Shown here: positions 1 through 7,700 of the stretch, piece by piece
How the letters are laid out: each line of letters starts with the position of its first letter
Numbering within the stretch: the stretch's first letter is position 1
From: Aeromicrobium massiliense JC14
GTDB lineage: Bacteria; Actinomycetota; Actinomycetes; Propionibacteriales; Nocardioidaceae
Direction of reading: 5' to 3'
Assembly (NCBI RefSeq): GCF_000312105.1
Contig: NZ_HE978637.1
Coordinates: forward strand, 248,001 to 312,000
DNA length: 64,000 nt
Translations under genes and position numbers: made by a program
Notes under the pieces: generated by a model
Seen by the model: the letters and a program-made list of their open reading frames with translations, nothing else
Told to the model about the DNA's origin: nothing
Database searches by the model: none

Positions 1-317
1 TCGAGGTCGGCGATGCTGTGCTGCGCGAAGAAGTCGGGCGTCGCCCGTTCGGTGTCGCCCTCCCAGGCCACCGCCTTGGCGCCGTTCTCGCAGAACTCCG
101 CGGTGTGGCGGTCCTTGGGGGCCGGGTCGGGCCAGGCGCAGCTCATGCAGTCGAAGCCGTCGGCCTGGTTGAGCTTCAGCAGGGTCTGCGCGGAGCGCTT
201 CGGCCCCATGAGGGACAGCGAACGCTCCATCGCCACCCGCACGCCGGTCACGCCCGCCGCGGCGTCCTTCGGCTCGTGGACCTCCAGCTGGGACTCGTCG
301 ATGCGGTCGTCGCTCAA
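1..317 (-). CDS. FdhF/YdeP-family molybdopterin oxidoreductase, N-terminal part (cut by window edge)
   Basis: The reading frame opens at a TTG (317) preceded by a good AGGAGG ribosome site and runs off the left edge, so only about 105 residues are seen. They include a block reading GFDCMSCAWPDP and, a little later, EFCENGAKAVAWE, both typical of the amino end of the FdhF/YdeP group of formate-dehydrogenase-alpha-like molybdopterin enzymes. Such proteins are usually cytoplasmic, about 750 residues long, and bind bis-MGD; the physiological substrate of this subgroup is poorly known. No ATG lies close to the conserved start, and the TTG with its strong ribosome site decides the call. The molybdenum theme recurs in the window with a sulfite-oxidase-like gene, MoeZ and MoaE. 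Confidence 0.8.
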   Translation of the reverse strand, partial: MSDDRIDESQLEVHEPKDAAAGVTGVRVAMERSLSLMGPKRSAQTLLKLNQADGFDCMSCAWPDPAPKDRHTAEFCENGAKAVAWEGDTERATPDFFAQHSIADL

Positions 318-373
318 GAAAATCGCCTCCTGCCGCCCACGCTAACGCGGGCGCCGGGTCGGCGCGTCCCGAG

Positions 374-1435
374 TCAGCCGGCCTGCGGCACGACGGCCGG
401 ACGGACTCGCGCGGCGGCGCGGGACGCGGCCGGCCGGCGGGCCAGGGCGTGCACGAACTCGCCGATCTCGTGCAGCGCGAGCCGGGCCTCGGGCAGGAAC
501 GCGGCCATCTGGAAGACGTGCACCTGGCCGTCCCAGACCTGCAGCGTCACCGGCACGCCGGCCGCGGAGAGCCGGTTGGCCATCAGCTCGGCGTCGGCCA
601 GGACGACCTCGCGGGAGCCGACCTGCAGCAGCACCGGCGGCATGTCGTCCACGCGCATGTCCACGGGGGAGAACCGCGGTGCGGTGGTCTTGAGCCGCGT
701 GTCGACGTGGTCGGCCAGGTCGATGAGCCGGGCGATCGCCGCGGCGGAGAACGTGTGGCAGGTACGGGCGTTGGGGTGCGCGAGCTTGCGCGTGGGGTCG
801 AGGTCGAGCAGCGGCGACAGCCCGACCACGCCCGCCGGGGTGCCCCAGCCGGCGTCGATCGCGGCGCGGGCCACGCAGAAGGCGAGGTAGCCGCCGGCCG
901 AGTCGCCGACGAGCGTGACGTCCTCGGTGCGGACGCCCTGCTCGCGCAGCCAGCCGAGGGCGGCGACGCAGTGCGAGACGGAGTCGGCGATCGAGTGCCG
1001 CGGCATCTGCCCGTAGGCGACGCTCAGCACGGGCTGGTCGGTGCGGCTGGACAGGCGCGAGACGAGCCCGCGGTGCGTGGTCAGGCCGCACGACAGGAAG
1101 CCGCCGCCGTGCAGGTAGAGCACGACCCGGCTGCCCGGCTCCGCGGACGGCACGCCGTCGCCGCGCACCCACTCGCCGTGGCACTCGGGCAGGTCGACCC
1201 GGGCGCAGCGGGTGCCGGCGGGCACGGGGAGCAGCCGGGCGCCGTGCTCGAGGACGTTGGGCGGGACGACGCGGAACGGGGTGAGCGCCCAGGCGTCCAG
1301 CAGCGGGCGGACGGTGGTGCGCAGGCCGAGACCGAGCGCGCGCGAGCGGAGGCTGCGTCCGACGACGACGTCCTGCTCGGCGGCCACCTGCAGGTGGGCC
1401 GGGCGCGTGCCGGGACGGCGGGTGCGGCTGCGCAT
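374..1435 (-). CDS. Alpha/beta hydrolase (hormone-sensitive-lipase-like esterase)
   Basis: A 353-residue alpha/beta hydrolase of the HSL (fold-3) family. The oxyanion-hole motif HGGG (in YLHGGGF), the nucleophile elbow GDSAGG and a late Asp/His pair (the His in GQVHVFQ) are visible, so all three catalytic residues seem present. The family cleaves short- to medium-chain carboxyl esters; the substrate cannot be told. I chose the ATG at 1435 because a GAGGAGGACGAG ribosome site lies directly upstream; an extension of 17 residues is possible in frame but has no such signal. It has no signal peptide. It is transcribed away from the DMT transporter and towards the FdhF-like gene, about 57 bp apart, so it may not share their regulation. 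Confidence 0.82.
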   Translation of the reverse strand: MRSRTRRPGTRPAHLQVAAEQDVVVGRSLRSRALGLGLRTTVRPLLDAWALTPFRVVPPNVLEHGARLLPVPAGTRCARVDLPECHGEWVRGDGVPSAEPGSRVVLYLHGGGFLSCGLTTHRGLVSRLSSRTDQPVLSVAYGQMPRHSIADSVSHCVAALGWLREQGVRTEDVTLVGDSAGGYLAFCVARAAIDAGWGTPAGVVGLSPLLDLDPTRKLAHPNARTCHTFSAAAIARLIDLADHVDTRLKTTAPRFSPVDMRVDDMPPVLLQVGSREVVLADAELMANRLSAAGVPVTLQVWDGQVHVFQMAAFLPEARLALHEIGEFVHALARRPAASRAAARVRPAVVPQAG

Positions 1436-1581
1436 CTCGTCCTCCTCGTGACGTGGGCCACGTCCGGGCCACGGTAGACCCGTCACGGGCGCGGTGCCCG
1501 TCGAACGATGACATCGACCGTGTCGCGCGTCACATGAGCGGTCCGCGGCGGGGTCGTGCCGGACGTCCGCGCGCCGGGCCG

Positions 1582-1587
1582 CACACT
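1582..1587 (+). promoter_or_regulatory. -10 hexamer CACACT of a leaderless promoter
   Basis: It lies exactly six bases before the GTG at 1594, as seen at many other genes of this window. It supports the short start of the DMT transporter. Confidence 0.4.
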
Positions 1588-1593
1588 GGGGCG

Positions 1594-2472
1594 GTGAACG
1601 TGCTGCTCGCCATGCTCGGCGTCGCCGGGGTCTCGCTGTCCGGACCGATCATGGCGGCCACCGCCGCGCCGGCCATGGCCATCGCGTTCTGGCGCACCGC
1701 CCTGGCGACCGCGGCGCTCGGCCCGTTCGCGCTGACCCGCAGCCGGGGCGAGCTGCGCGCGCTGGACGCCCGAGGCTGGCGCACGACCGCCTTCGCCGGG
1801 CTCATGCTGGCGCTGCACTTCGCCACCTGGATCACGGCGCTGACGCTCACGTCCGTCGCGGCGGCCACGGCGCTCGTCGCGACGCAGCTGGTGTGGGTGG
1901 TGCTGATCGAGCGGCTGCGCGGGACGCCCGTCGCGCGTCCGGTGGCTTTGGGCTCGGCGGTGGCCATCGCGGGGGTGCTGGTGGTGTCGGGCGTCGACCT
2001 CAGCGTCTCGCCCGAGGCGCTGCTCGGCGACGTGTGCGCGCTGCTCGGCGGGATGTTCGCCGCGCTCTACCTCGTGGCGGGGGAGTCGGTCCGGCGCTCG
2101 CTGTCGACCACGGCCTACACCTTCGTCTGCTACGGCATCTGCGCCGTCGCGCTGGCCGTCGCGTGCGCGGCCGGGCTGGTGCCGCTCGTCGGGTTCGACG
2201 CCGAGGACTGGCTGCTCATCGTCGCCGTCACGGTCGTCGCGCAGCTGGGCGGGCACTCGATCTTCAACCACCTGCTCGCGGTCATGAGCCCCACCGTCGT
2301 CTCGCTGTTCATCCTGCTCGAGGTGCCGGGCGCCGCCCTGCTCGCCGCGCTGCTGCTCGGCCAGGCCCCGGCCTGGGGCGTGTACGCCGGCCTGGCGCTC
2401 ATGCTCGCCGGGCTCGCCGTCGTCACGCTGGCCCGCCGCCCCGCGCCGGCCGAGGTACCGCTCGCCGAGTGA
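1594..2472 (+). CDS. EamA/DMT-family transporter
   Basis: A 292-residue integral membrane protein with about ten hydrophobic segments arranged as two EamA repeats; the second includes the run ending HSIFNHLLAVMSPTVVSL, which is typical of the family. Members export or import small metabolites (amino acids, nucleotide precursors), and the substrate here is unknown. The frame is open upstream to an ATG at 1534, but the added residues are Arg/Gly-rich and unlike a membrane protein. A CACACT -10-like hexamer sits six bases before the GTG at 1594, so I use that start, giving the usual family length. Confidence 0.8.
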   Translation: MNVLLAMLGVAGVSLSGPIMAATAAPAMAIAFWRTALATAALGPFALTRSRGELRALDARGWRTTAFAGLMLALHFATWITALTLTSVAAATALVATQLVWVVLIERLRGTPVARPVALGSAVAIAGVLVVSGVDLSVSPEALLGDVCALLGGMFAALYLVAGESVRRSLSTTAYTFVCYGICAVALAVACAAGLVPLVGFDAEDWLLIVAVTVVAQLGGHSIFNHLLAVMSPTVVSLFILLEVPGAALLAALLLGQAPAWGVYAGLALMLAGLAVVTLARRPAPAEVPLAE

Positions 2473-2498
2473 TGTGACCTGAGCCGCACGGCGACGGA

Positions 2499-2516
2499 GG
2501 TTAACTGGCGGTAACC
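2499..2516. promoter_or_regulatory. Inverted repeat GGTTA-N8-TAACC, candidate operator
   Basis: A perfect 5-bp inverted repeat with an 8-bp spacer, 38 bp before the acyl-CoA dehydrogenase start. Its form suits a TetR-type fatty-acid-catabolism repressor, but no cognate regulator is adjacent. Confidence 0.4.
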
Positions 2517-2553
2517 TGCCGGAGCACCGACCCCTCAGACAGCGGAGGCCCTC

Positions 2554-3744
2554 GTGGGACGCCTTGTGAGCACCGACGGACTGACCGACATCCAGCAGGA
2601 GATCCTCAAGACCGTCCGACAGTTCGTCGACAAGGAGATCATCCCCGTCGCCACCGAGCTGGAGCACAAGGACGAGTACCCGACCGAGATCGTCGAGGGG
2701 CTCAAGGAGCTCGGCATCTTCGGCCTCATGATCCCCGAGGAGTACGGCGGCCTCGGCGAGTCGCTGCTGACCTACGCGCTCGTGGTCGAGGAGATCGCGC
2801 GTGGCTGGATGAGCGTCTCGGGCGTCATCAACACGCACTTCATCGTCGCCTACATGCTCAAGCAGCACGGCACGGAGGAGCAGAAGAAGAGGTACCTGCC
2901 CAAGATGGCCACCGGCGAGGTGCGCGGCGCGTTCTCGATGTCCGAGCCGTCGCTGGGCTCGGACGTCTCGGCGATCTCGACCAAGGCCACCAGGACCGAC
3001 GACGGCTACGAGATCACCGGCCAGAAGATGTGGCTGACCAACGGCGGCTCGTCCAACCTCGTCGCGGTGCTGTGCAAGACCGACGAGGGCGCCGACAGCG
3101 TCTACAAGAATATGACGACGTTCCTGGTCGAGAAGGAGCCCGGCTTCGGCGAGACGGCCCAGGGCGTCACGGTGCCCGGCAAGATCGACAAGATGGGCTA
3201 CAAGGGCATCGACACCACCGAGATGATCCTGGAGAAGCACCGGATCAGCGCGGACCAGGTGCTCGGCGGCGAGCCCGGCAAGGGCTTCTACCAGATGATG
3301 GACGGCGTCGAGGTCGGCCGCGTGAACGTCGGCGCCCGCGCCGTCGGCATCGCCAACCGCGCCTTCGAGCTCGGCATCGCCTACGCCCAGCAGCGCGAGA
3401 CCTTCGGCAAGCCGATCGCCCAGCACCAGGCCATCCTGTTCCGCCTGGCCGAGATGGCCACCAAGGTCGAGGCGGCGCACACGATGGTCGTCCGCGCCGC
3501 CCGGCTCAAGGACGCCGGCGAGCGCATGGACGTCGAGGCCGGCATGGCCAAGATGCTCGCCTCCGAGTACTGCAACGAGGTCGTCGAGGCGTCCTTCCGC
3601 ATCCACGGCGGCTACGGCTACTCCAAGGAGTATGAGATCGAGCGGCTGTACCGCGAGGCGGCCTTCATGCTGATCGGCGAGGGCACGTCGGACATCCAGA
3701 AGATGATCATCGGCCGCAACCTGCTCAAGCAGTACAAGGCCTGA
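2554..3744 (+). CDS. Acyl-CoA dehydrogenase
   Basis: A 396-residue FAD-dependent acyl-CoA dehydrogenase, full length for the family. Three domains are recognisable: an N-terminal helical domain, a beta-barrel region with the MSEPSLGSD and KMWLTNGG blocks that contact flavin, and a C-terminal helical domain with RETFGKPIAQHQ and IHGGYGYSKEYEIERLYR. The catalytic base is Glu376 in GEGTSDIQ, where MCAD also has its Glu. It oxidises an acyl-CoA to the enoyl-CoA and passes electrons to ETF. The GTG start has a GGAGG ribosome site seven bases upstream. A palindrome 38 bp upstream may be its operator. A strong hairpin terminates it. Chain-length or branched-chain specificity cannot be read from the sequence. 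Confidence 0.95.
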   Translation: MGRLVSTDGLTDIQQEILKTVRQFVDKEIIPVATELEHKDEYPTEIVEGLKELGIFGLMIPEEYGGLGESLLTYALVVEEIARGWMSVSGVINTHFIVAYMLKQHGTEEQKKRYLPKMATGEVRGAFSMSEPSLGSDVSAISTKATRTDDGYEITGQKMWLTNGGSSNLVAVLCKTDEGADSVYKNMTTFLVEKEPGFGETAQGVTVPGKIDKMGYKGIDTTEMILEKHRISADQVLGGEPGKGFYQMMDGVEVGRVNVGARAVGIANRAFELGIAYAQQRETFGKPIAQHQAILFRLAEMATKVEAAHTMVVRAARLKDAGERMDVEAGMAKMLASEYCNEVVEASFRIHGGYGYSKEYEIERLYREAAFMLIGEGTSDIQKMIIGRNLLKQYKA

Positions 3745-3750
3745 CCCGTC

Positions 3751-3794
3751 CGACGAGGGCCCGGGGGAGCGTGTGCTCCGCCGGGCCCTCGTCG
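3751..3794 (+). terminator. GC-rich hairpin terminator after acyl-CoA dehydrogenase
   Basis: Perfect 14-bp outer arms (CGACGAGGGCCCGG and its complement) with an inner GGAGC/GCTCC stem. There is no T run, as is usual in high-GC actinobacteria. Confidence 0.75.
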
Positions 3795-3805
3795 TGCCCC
3801 GGGTC

Positions 3806-3811
3806 TACGGT
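3806..3811 (+). promoter_or_regulatory. -10 hexamer TACGGT of a leaderless promoter
   Basis: Six bases before the ATG at 3818. Confidence 0.55.
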
Positions 3812-3817
3812 GGCGCC

Positions 3818-4297
3818 ATGGCTGAGATCTTCTCCCTGCAGTTCCCCCAGTCGCTGGGGACGTTCGAGAACTACGCCGACGCGCAGAAGGCCGTCGACCA
3901 CCTGGCCGACCACGACTTCCCGGTCGAGAACGTGCTGGTCGTCGGCACCGACCTCAAGCAGGTCGAGCGCATCACGGGTCGCCTCACCTGGGGCCGGGTC
4001 ATCCTGGCCGGCATCGCGTCCGGCGTGTGGCTGGGCGTGTTCGTCGGTCTGCTGCTGGGCCTGTTCGCGGAGCCGGGCAGCTGGTTCGCCACGGTGCTCA
4101 GCGCCGCCGCGTTCGGTGCCGTGTTCGGCGCGGTCTGGGCGGCGATCGGGTACGCGTTCACCCGCGGCCGGCGCGACTTCAGCTCGGTGCAGCAGATCCG
4201 CCCGTCGCGCTACGAGGTGCTGGTCGAGCACAAGCACCTGACCCGGGCCCAGGAGCTGCTCGTGCAGCTGCCGGGCTACCGCGCCAGCGAGTTCTGA
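3818..4297 (+). CDS. General stress protein 17M-like membrane protein
   Basis: A 159-residue protein with a cytoplasmic N-terminal region resembling the general stress protein 17M domain (LGTFENYADAQKAVDHLAD), two hydrophobic segments in the middle (about residues 60-110) rich in Gly/Ala/Leu, and a C-terminal region ending in a second ferredoxin-like strand set. Proteins with this layout are common in actinobacteria; the biochemical role is unknown. The ATG at 3818 follows a TACGGT hexamer by six bases, so the message is probably leaderless. It follows the terminator of the dehydrogenase gene and is therefore its own transcription unit. Confidence 0.78.
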   Translation: MAEIFSLQFPQSLGTFENYADAQKAVDHLADHDFPVENVLVVGTDLKQVERITGRLTWGRVILAGIASGVWLGVFVGLLLGLFAEPGSWFATVLSAAAFGAVFGAVWAAIGYAFTRGRRDFSSVQQIRPSRYEVLVEHKHLTRAQELLVQLPGYRASEF

Positions 4298-4380
4298 CCC
4301 CGTGTGGGGTGGTCCACACGCCGCGCGGGGTGCCGGTGCGCCAGGATGACGAGGGCACACCCGCGAGCGTGAGGACATCC

Positions 4381-5415
4381 ATGGGCAAGACGAACCCGGG
4401 CAACTTCTTCGAGGACTTCACCGTCGGCCAGGTGATCGAGCACGCCACGCCGCGCACGATCACCGAGGGCGACCGGGCGCTGTACGGCGCGCTCTACCCG
4501 ACCCGGTTCGCGATCCCGTCGTCCGCGCCGTTCGCCGCCTCGGTGGGCCTGTCGCCCGCGCCGGTCGAGGAGCTGCTCGCCTTCCACGTCGCGTTCGGCA
4601 AGACCGTCCCGGACGTCTCGCTCAACGCCGTGGCGAACCTGGGCTACGCCGAGTGCCGCTTCCACCGCCCGGTCGTGCCCGGCGACACGTTGAGCACGCG
4701 CTCGGAGGTCATCGGGCTCAAGCAGAACAGCAACGGACGCACCGGCGTCGTGTACGTCCGCTCGACGGCCACCAACCAGCGCGGCGAGGTCGCCCTGGAC
4801 TGGGCGCGCTGGGTCATGGTGCACAAGCGCGACCAGGACGCCCCGGCGCCCGAGACGGTCGTGCCCGACCTCGCGAAGGTCGTCGACCCGGCCGACCTCG
4901 TGCTGCCCGAGGGCCTGGACTTCACCGGCTACGACGTCGCCGCCGCCGGCGAGCCGCACCGCCTGGGCGACTACGAGGTCGGCGAGAAGATCGACCACGT
5001 CGACGGCGTGACCCTCACCGACGCCGAGCACATGATGGCGACCCGGCTGTGGCAGAACACGGCCAAGGTCCACTTCGACGTCCAGGCCCGGCCCGACGGA
5101 CGCCGCCTGGTCTACGGCGGCCACGTCATCTCGCTGGCCCGTGCGCTGTCGTTCAACGGGCTGGCCAACGCCCAGCTGGTCGCGGCGATCAACGGCGGCT
5201 CGCACGCCGCGCCCGCGTACGCCGGCGACACGATCCACGCCTGGTCCGAGGTGCTCGACGTCGCCGAGACGTCCGCGCCCGGCGTGGGCGCCCTGCGGCT
5301 GCGGCTCGTGGCCACCAAGGGCCGCGACGAGTCGATGACGCTGCGCGGCGACGACGGCAAGTACGCCGATGGCGTCCTGCTCGACCTCGACCTGTGGGCC
5401 CTGGTGCCGCGATGA
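4381..5415 (+). CDS. MaoC-family hydratase, mesaconyl-CoA hydratase-like
   Basis: A 344-residue double hot-dog protein. The opening (NFFEDFTVGQVIEHATPRTITEGDRALY) and the block FHVAFGKTVPDVSLNAVANLGYA recall beta-methylmalyl-CoA dehydratase/mesaconyl-CoA hydratase (Mch/Meh) more than a simple MaoC enoyl-CoA hydratase. That enzyme interconverts mesaconyl-CoA and methylmalyl-CoA in the ethylmalonyl-CoA route, or acts in C5 dicarboxylate degradation. None of the pathway partners (Ccr, Ecm, Mcd, Mcl) lies nearby, so the assignment is by sequence feel only. The start ATG has a GTGAGGAC site before it. Its stop overlaps the start of the phosphatase gene (ATGA), implying co-translation. Confidence 0.75.
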   Translation: MGKTNPGNFFEDFTVGQVIEHATPRTITEGDRALYGALYPTRFAIPSSAPFAASVGLSPAPVEELLAFHVAFGKTVPDVSLNAVANLGYAECRFHRPVVPGDTLSTRSEVIGLKQNSNGRTGVVYVRSTATNQRGEVALDWARWVMVHKRDQDAPAPETVVPDLAKVVDPADLVLPEGLDFTGYDVAAAGEPHRLGDYEVGEKIDHVDGVTLTDAEHMMATRLWQNTAKVHFDVQARPDGRRLVYGGHVISLARALSFNGLANAQLVAAINGGSHAAPAYAGDTIHAWSEVLDVAETSAPGVGALRLRLVATKGRDESMTLRGDDGKYADGVLLDLDLWALVPR

Positions 5416-6005
5416 GCGCGGAGATCTGGCTCGTCCGCCACGGCGAGACCGAGTGGAGCTCGGCCGGCAAGCACACGTCGGTGACCGACCTCGACCTCAC
5501 CGAGGAGGGGGTGGAGGTCGCCGGCGCGCTGCGTCCGGCGCTCGCGCTGGTCGACTTCGACCACGTGCACTCCAGCCCGCGCCTGCGCGCGCGGCGCACG
5601 GCCGAGCTCGCCGGGTTCCCGGACCCGCAGGTCGACGACGACCTGGTCGAGTGGGCCTACGGCGACTACGAGGGCATCACGACCCCGCAGATCCGTGAGC
5701 ACGACCCGGGCTGGACGGTGTGGGACGGCGTGACGCCGAACGGCGAGACCCCGGTGCAGGTGGCCGAGCGGCTCGACCGCGTCGTCGACCGGGCCGTGCG
5801 CGAGGGCGGGCGGACGCTCGTGTTCGGGCACAGCCACTCGCTGCGCGTGCTGGCCGCCCGCTGGCTCGGCCTGACGCCGCAGCGGGGCCGGCACTTCTTC
5901 CTGAGCACCGCCACGATCTCGGTGCTGGGCGAGGACCGGGGCGAGCGTGTCGTCCGGCACTGGAACGTCTCGCCCGACCAGGCGCGCCCGGGCTCGCTAG
6001 CCTGA
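5412..6005 (+). CDS. Histidine phosphatase family protein
   Basis: A 197-residue branch-1 histidine phosphatase. The phosphohistidine motif LVRHGETEW opens the protein, the second Arg is in SSPRLRARRTAEL, and the proton donor lies in EWAYGDYEG; the closing His is in VFGHSHSLRVLAARW. Such enzymes remove phosphate from sugars or other small metabolites and act in the cytoplasm; the substrate is unknown. The start ATG overlaps the stop of the MaoC gene by four bases, so the two are almost certainly one operon. The -10 element of the next gene lies inside its last codons. Confidence 0.85.
   Translation: MSAEIWLVRHGETEWSSAGKHTSVTDLDLTEEGVEVAGALRPALALVDFDHVHSSPRLRARRTAELAGFPDPQVDDDLVEWAYGDYEGITTPQIREHDPGWTVWDGVTPNGETPVQVAERLDRVVDRAVREGGRTLVFGHSHSLRVLAARWLGLTPQRGRHFFLSTATISVLGEDRGERVVRHWNVSPDQARPGSLA
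5998..6003 (+). promoter_or_regulatory. -10 hexamer TAGCCT of a leaderless promoter
   Basis: Six bases before the GTG at 6010, inside the 3' end of the phosphatase gene. Confidence 0.5.
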
Positions 6006-6009
6006 GTCC

Positions 6010-6843
6010 GTGCGCATCGACCTCCACACGCATTCGGACCGCTCCGACGGGACGGACTCGCCGACCGAGCTGGTCGAGAACGCGGCGCGAGCCGGCCTCG
6101 ACGTGGTGGCGCTGACCGACCACGACGCCACCGTCGGGTGGGACGAGGCCCAGGCCGCCGCCGACCGGGTCGGCGTCCGGCTGGTCCGGGGCCTGGAGAT
6201 CTCCACCCAGCTGCAGGGCAAGAGCGTCCACCTGCTCGGCTACGAGGTCGACCCGACGCACGGGCCGCTGCTGGCCGAGCTGCAGCGCGTCCTCGACGGA
6301 CGCGACAACCGGCTGCCGCTCATCCTGGAGCGGCTCGGCGCGCTCGGCATCGACGTCACCGTCGAGGACGTGGCCCGCTGGTCGGGCAACGCCGCGGCGT
6401 CCGGACGTCCGCACGTGGCCGACGCCCTGGTCGAGAAGGGTGTCGTCGCCAACCGCGACGAGGCGTTCGACCGGCTGCTCAAGCCCGGCCGGCCGGCGTA
6501 CGTCGACCGCTACGCCGCCCCGCTGCACGAGGCCGTCCGGCTGGTCCGTGACGCCGGCGGCGTCGCCGTCGTGGCCCACCCGTGGTCGCGCGGGTCGGAC
6601 CGGGTGATGACCCCGGACGCGATCGCCGAGCTCGCCGACCTCGGCCTGGGCGGTCTCGAGGTCGACCACAACGACCACAGCGAGGAGCAGCGCGTCCGGC
6701 TGCGGTCCCTCGCCGCCGACCTCGACCTCGCGGTCACCGGGTCCAGCGACTACCACGGCACCGGCAAGATCGGCTTCCCGCTGGGCTGCCACACGACCGA
6801 TCCCGAGCAGCTGCAGCGCCTGCTGCCCGGCGTGCTCGCGTGA
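6010..6843 (+). CDS. PHP-domain phosphoesterase (RNase AM/YciV-like)
   Basis: A 277-residue PHP-domain protein. The metal-binding motifs are visible: IDLHTHSDRSDG at the start, LTDHD near residue 38, a Glu in GLEIS, a His in VVAHPW, and SSDYHG near the end. The layout matches the YciV/RnaAM group, which hydrolyses nucleoside 3',5'-bisphosphates or trims RNA 5' ends; whether this copy does so is inferred from family only. The GTG start is preceded by TAGCCT at six-base spacing. Its stop overlaps the GTG of the next gene, so the two are likely co-translated. Confidence 0.85.
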   Translation: MRIDLHTHSDRSDGTDSPTELVENAARAGLDVVALTDHDATVGWDEAQAAADRVGVRLVRGLEISTQLQGKSVHLLGYEVDPTHGPLLAELQRVLDGRDNRLPLILERLGALGIDVTVEDVARWSGNAAASGRPHVADALVEKGVVANRDEAFDRLLKPGRPAYVDRYAAPLHEAVRLVRDAGGVAVVAHPWSRGSDRVMTPDAIAELADLGLGGLEVDHNDHSEEQRVRLRSLAADLDLAVTGSSDYHGTGKIGFPLGCHTTDPEQLQRLLPGVLA

Positions 6844-7289
6844 GGCTCAGCGCGAACCAGCAGCGCCTGGTCATGAACCTGTGGCCGACCTACCGCTTCG
6901 CCGGCATCCGCATCGAGCGCATCGCCCCGGACTGGACCGAGGTCGACGTCCGGCTGCGGGTGCGCGGGCTGAACCGGAACGCCGTCGGCACCGCGTTCGG
7001 TGGCTCCCTGTTCGCCATGGGCGACCCGTTCCTCATGCTCATGGCGATGAAGCAGCTCGGCCCCGAGTACGTGGTGTGGGACAAGCAGGCCGCGATCGAG
7101 TTCGTGCGGCCCGGACGCGGCACGGTGCGCGGCCACTTCGCGCTCGGCGCGGACGACGTCGACCTGATGCGCAAGGCGACCGCCGACGGCGACAAGCACC
7201 TGCCGTGGTTCGAGGACGTCCTGACCGACGAGTCCGGCGAGGTCGTCGCCCGGCTGCGCCGCCAGCTGTACGTCCGCCGCAAGCGCTGA
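6840..7289 (+). CDS. DUF4442 family protein (hot-dog thioesterase-like)
   Basis: A 149-residue protein of the DUF4442 family, which has a hot-dog fold related to acyl-CoA thioesterases. The conserved centre reads RNRNAVGTAFGGSLFAMGDPF-like (here LNRNAVGTAFGGSLFAMGD), equivalent to the thioesterase helix. A true thioesterase activity is not established for this group. The GTG start overlaps the stop of the PHP gene by four bases (GTGA), so it is the second gene of that unit. Confidence 0.75.
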   Translation: MRLSANQQRLVMNLWPTYRFAGIRIERIAPDWTEVDVRLRVRGLNRNAVGTAFGGSLFAMGDPFLMLMAMKQLGPEYVVWDKQAAIEFVRPGRGTVRGHFALGADDVDLMRKATADGDKHLPWFEDVLTDESGEVVARLRRQLYVRRKR

Positions 7290-7312
7290 CCCCGGCTGTC
7301 CCCGGCCGGGTG

Positions 7313-7318
7313 CACCCT
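7313..7318 (+). promoter_or_regulatory. -10-like hexamer CACCCT of a leaderless promoter
   Basis: Six bases before the ATG at 7325. Confidence 0.35.
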
Positions 7319-7324
7319 GGGGGC

Positions 7325-7660
7325 ATGACCTACGACCTCGAGCTCGCCGAGCGGGTGCGCCAGCTCGTCTGCTTCGAGCCGGGCACGTCCGAGAAGGCGA
7401 TGTTCGGCGGGCTCGCGTTCCTGGTGAACGGGCACATGGCGGTCGCGGTGAGCGGTCAGGGCGGCCTCATGCTCCGCGTGCCGCCCGACCACACCGACGA
7501 GGTGACGGTGCTGCCGCACGCCGGCCCGATGGTCATGAGCGGTCGTCCGGCCCGGGGCTGGGTCCGGGTCGACGCGGCGGGGTGCGAGGACGACGCCGAG
7601 CTGGAGACCTGGGTGGCCCGCGGCCTCGACCACGCCCGCAGCCTCCCACCGAAGGAGTAG
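7325..7660 (+). CDS. TfoX N-terminal-domain protein
   Basis: A 111-residue protein matching the TfoX/Sxy N-terminal domain: SEKAMFGGLAFLVNGHMAVAV is the hallmark strand-turn region, and a WVRVD block follows. In gamma-proteobacteria TfoX helps switch on competence; the free-standing actinobacterial domain has no known role. It ends shortly before the convergent flavin reductase gene. Confidence 0.8.
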   Translation: MTYDLELAERVRQLVCFEPGTSEKAMFGGLAFLVNGHMAVAVSGQGGLMLRVPPDHTDEVTVLPHAGPMVMSGRPARGWVRVDAAGCEDDAELETWVARGLDHARSLPPKE

Positions 7661-7700
7661 GCGCTGGCGCCGGGGCACGAGCGCCGCCGGGGCGTGACCG

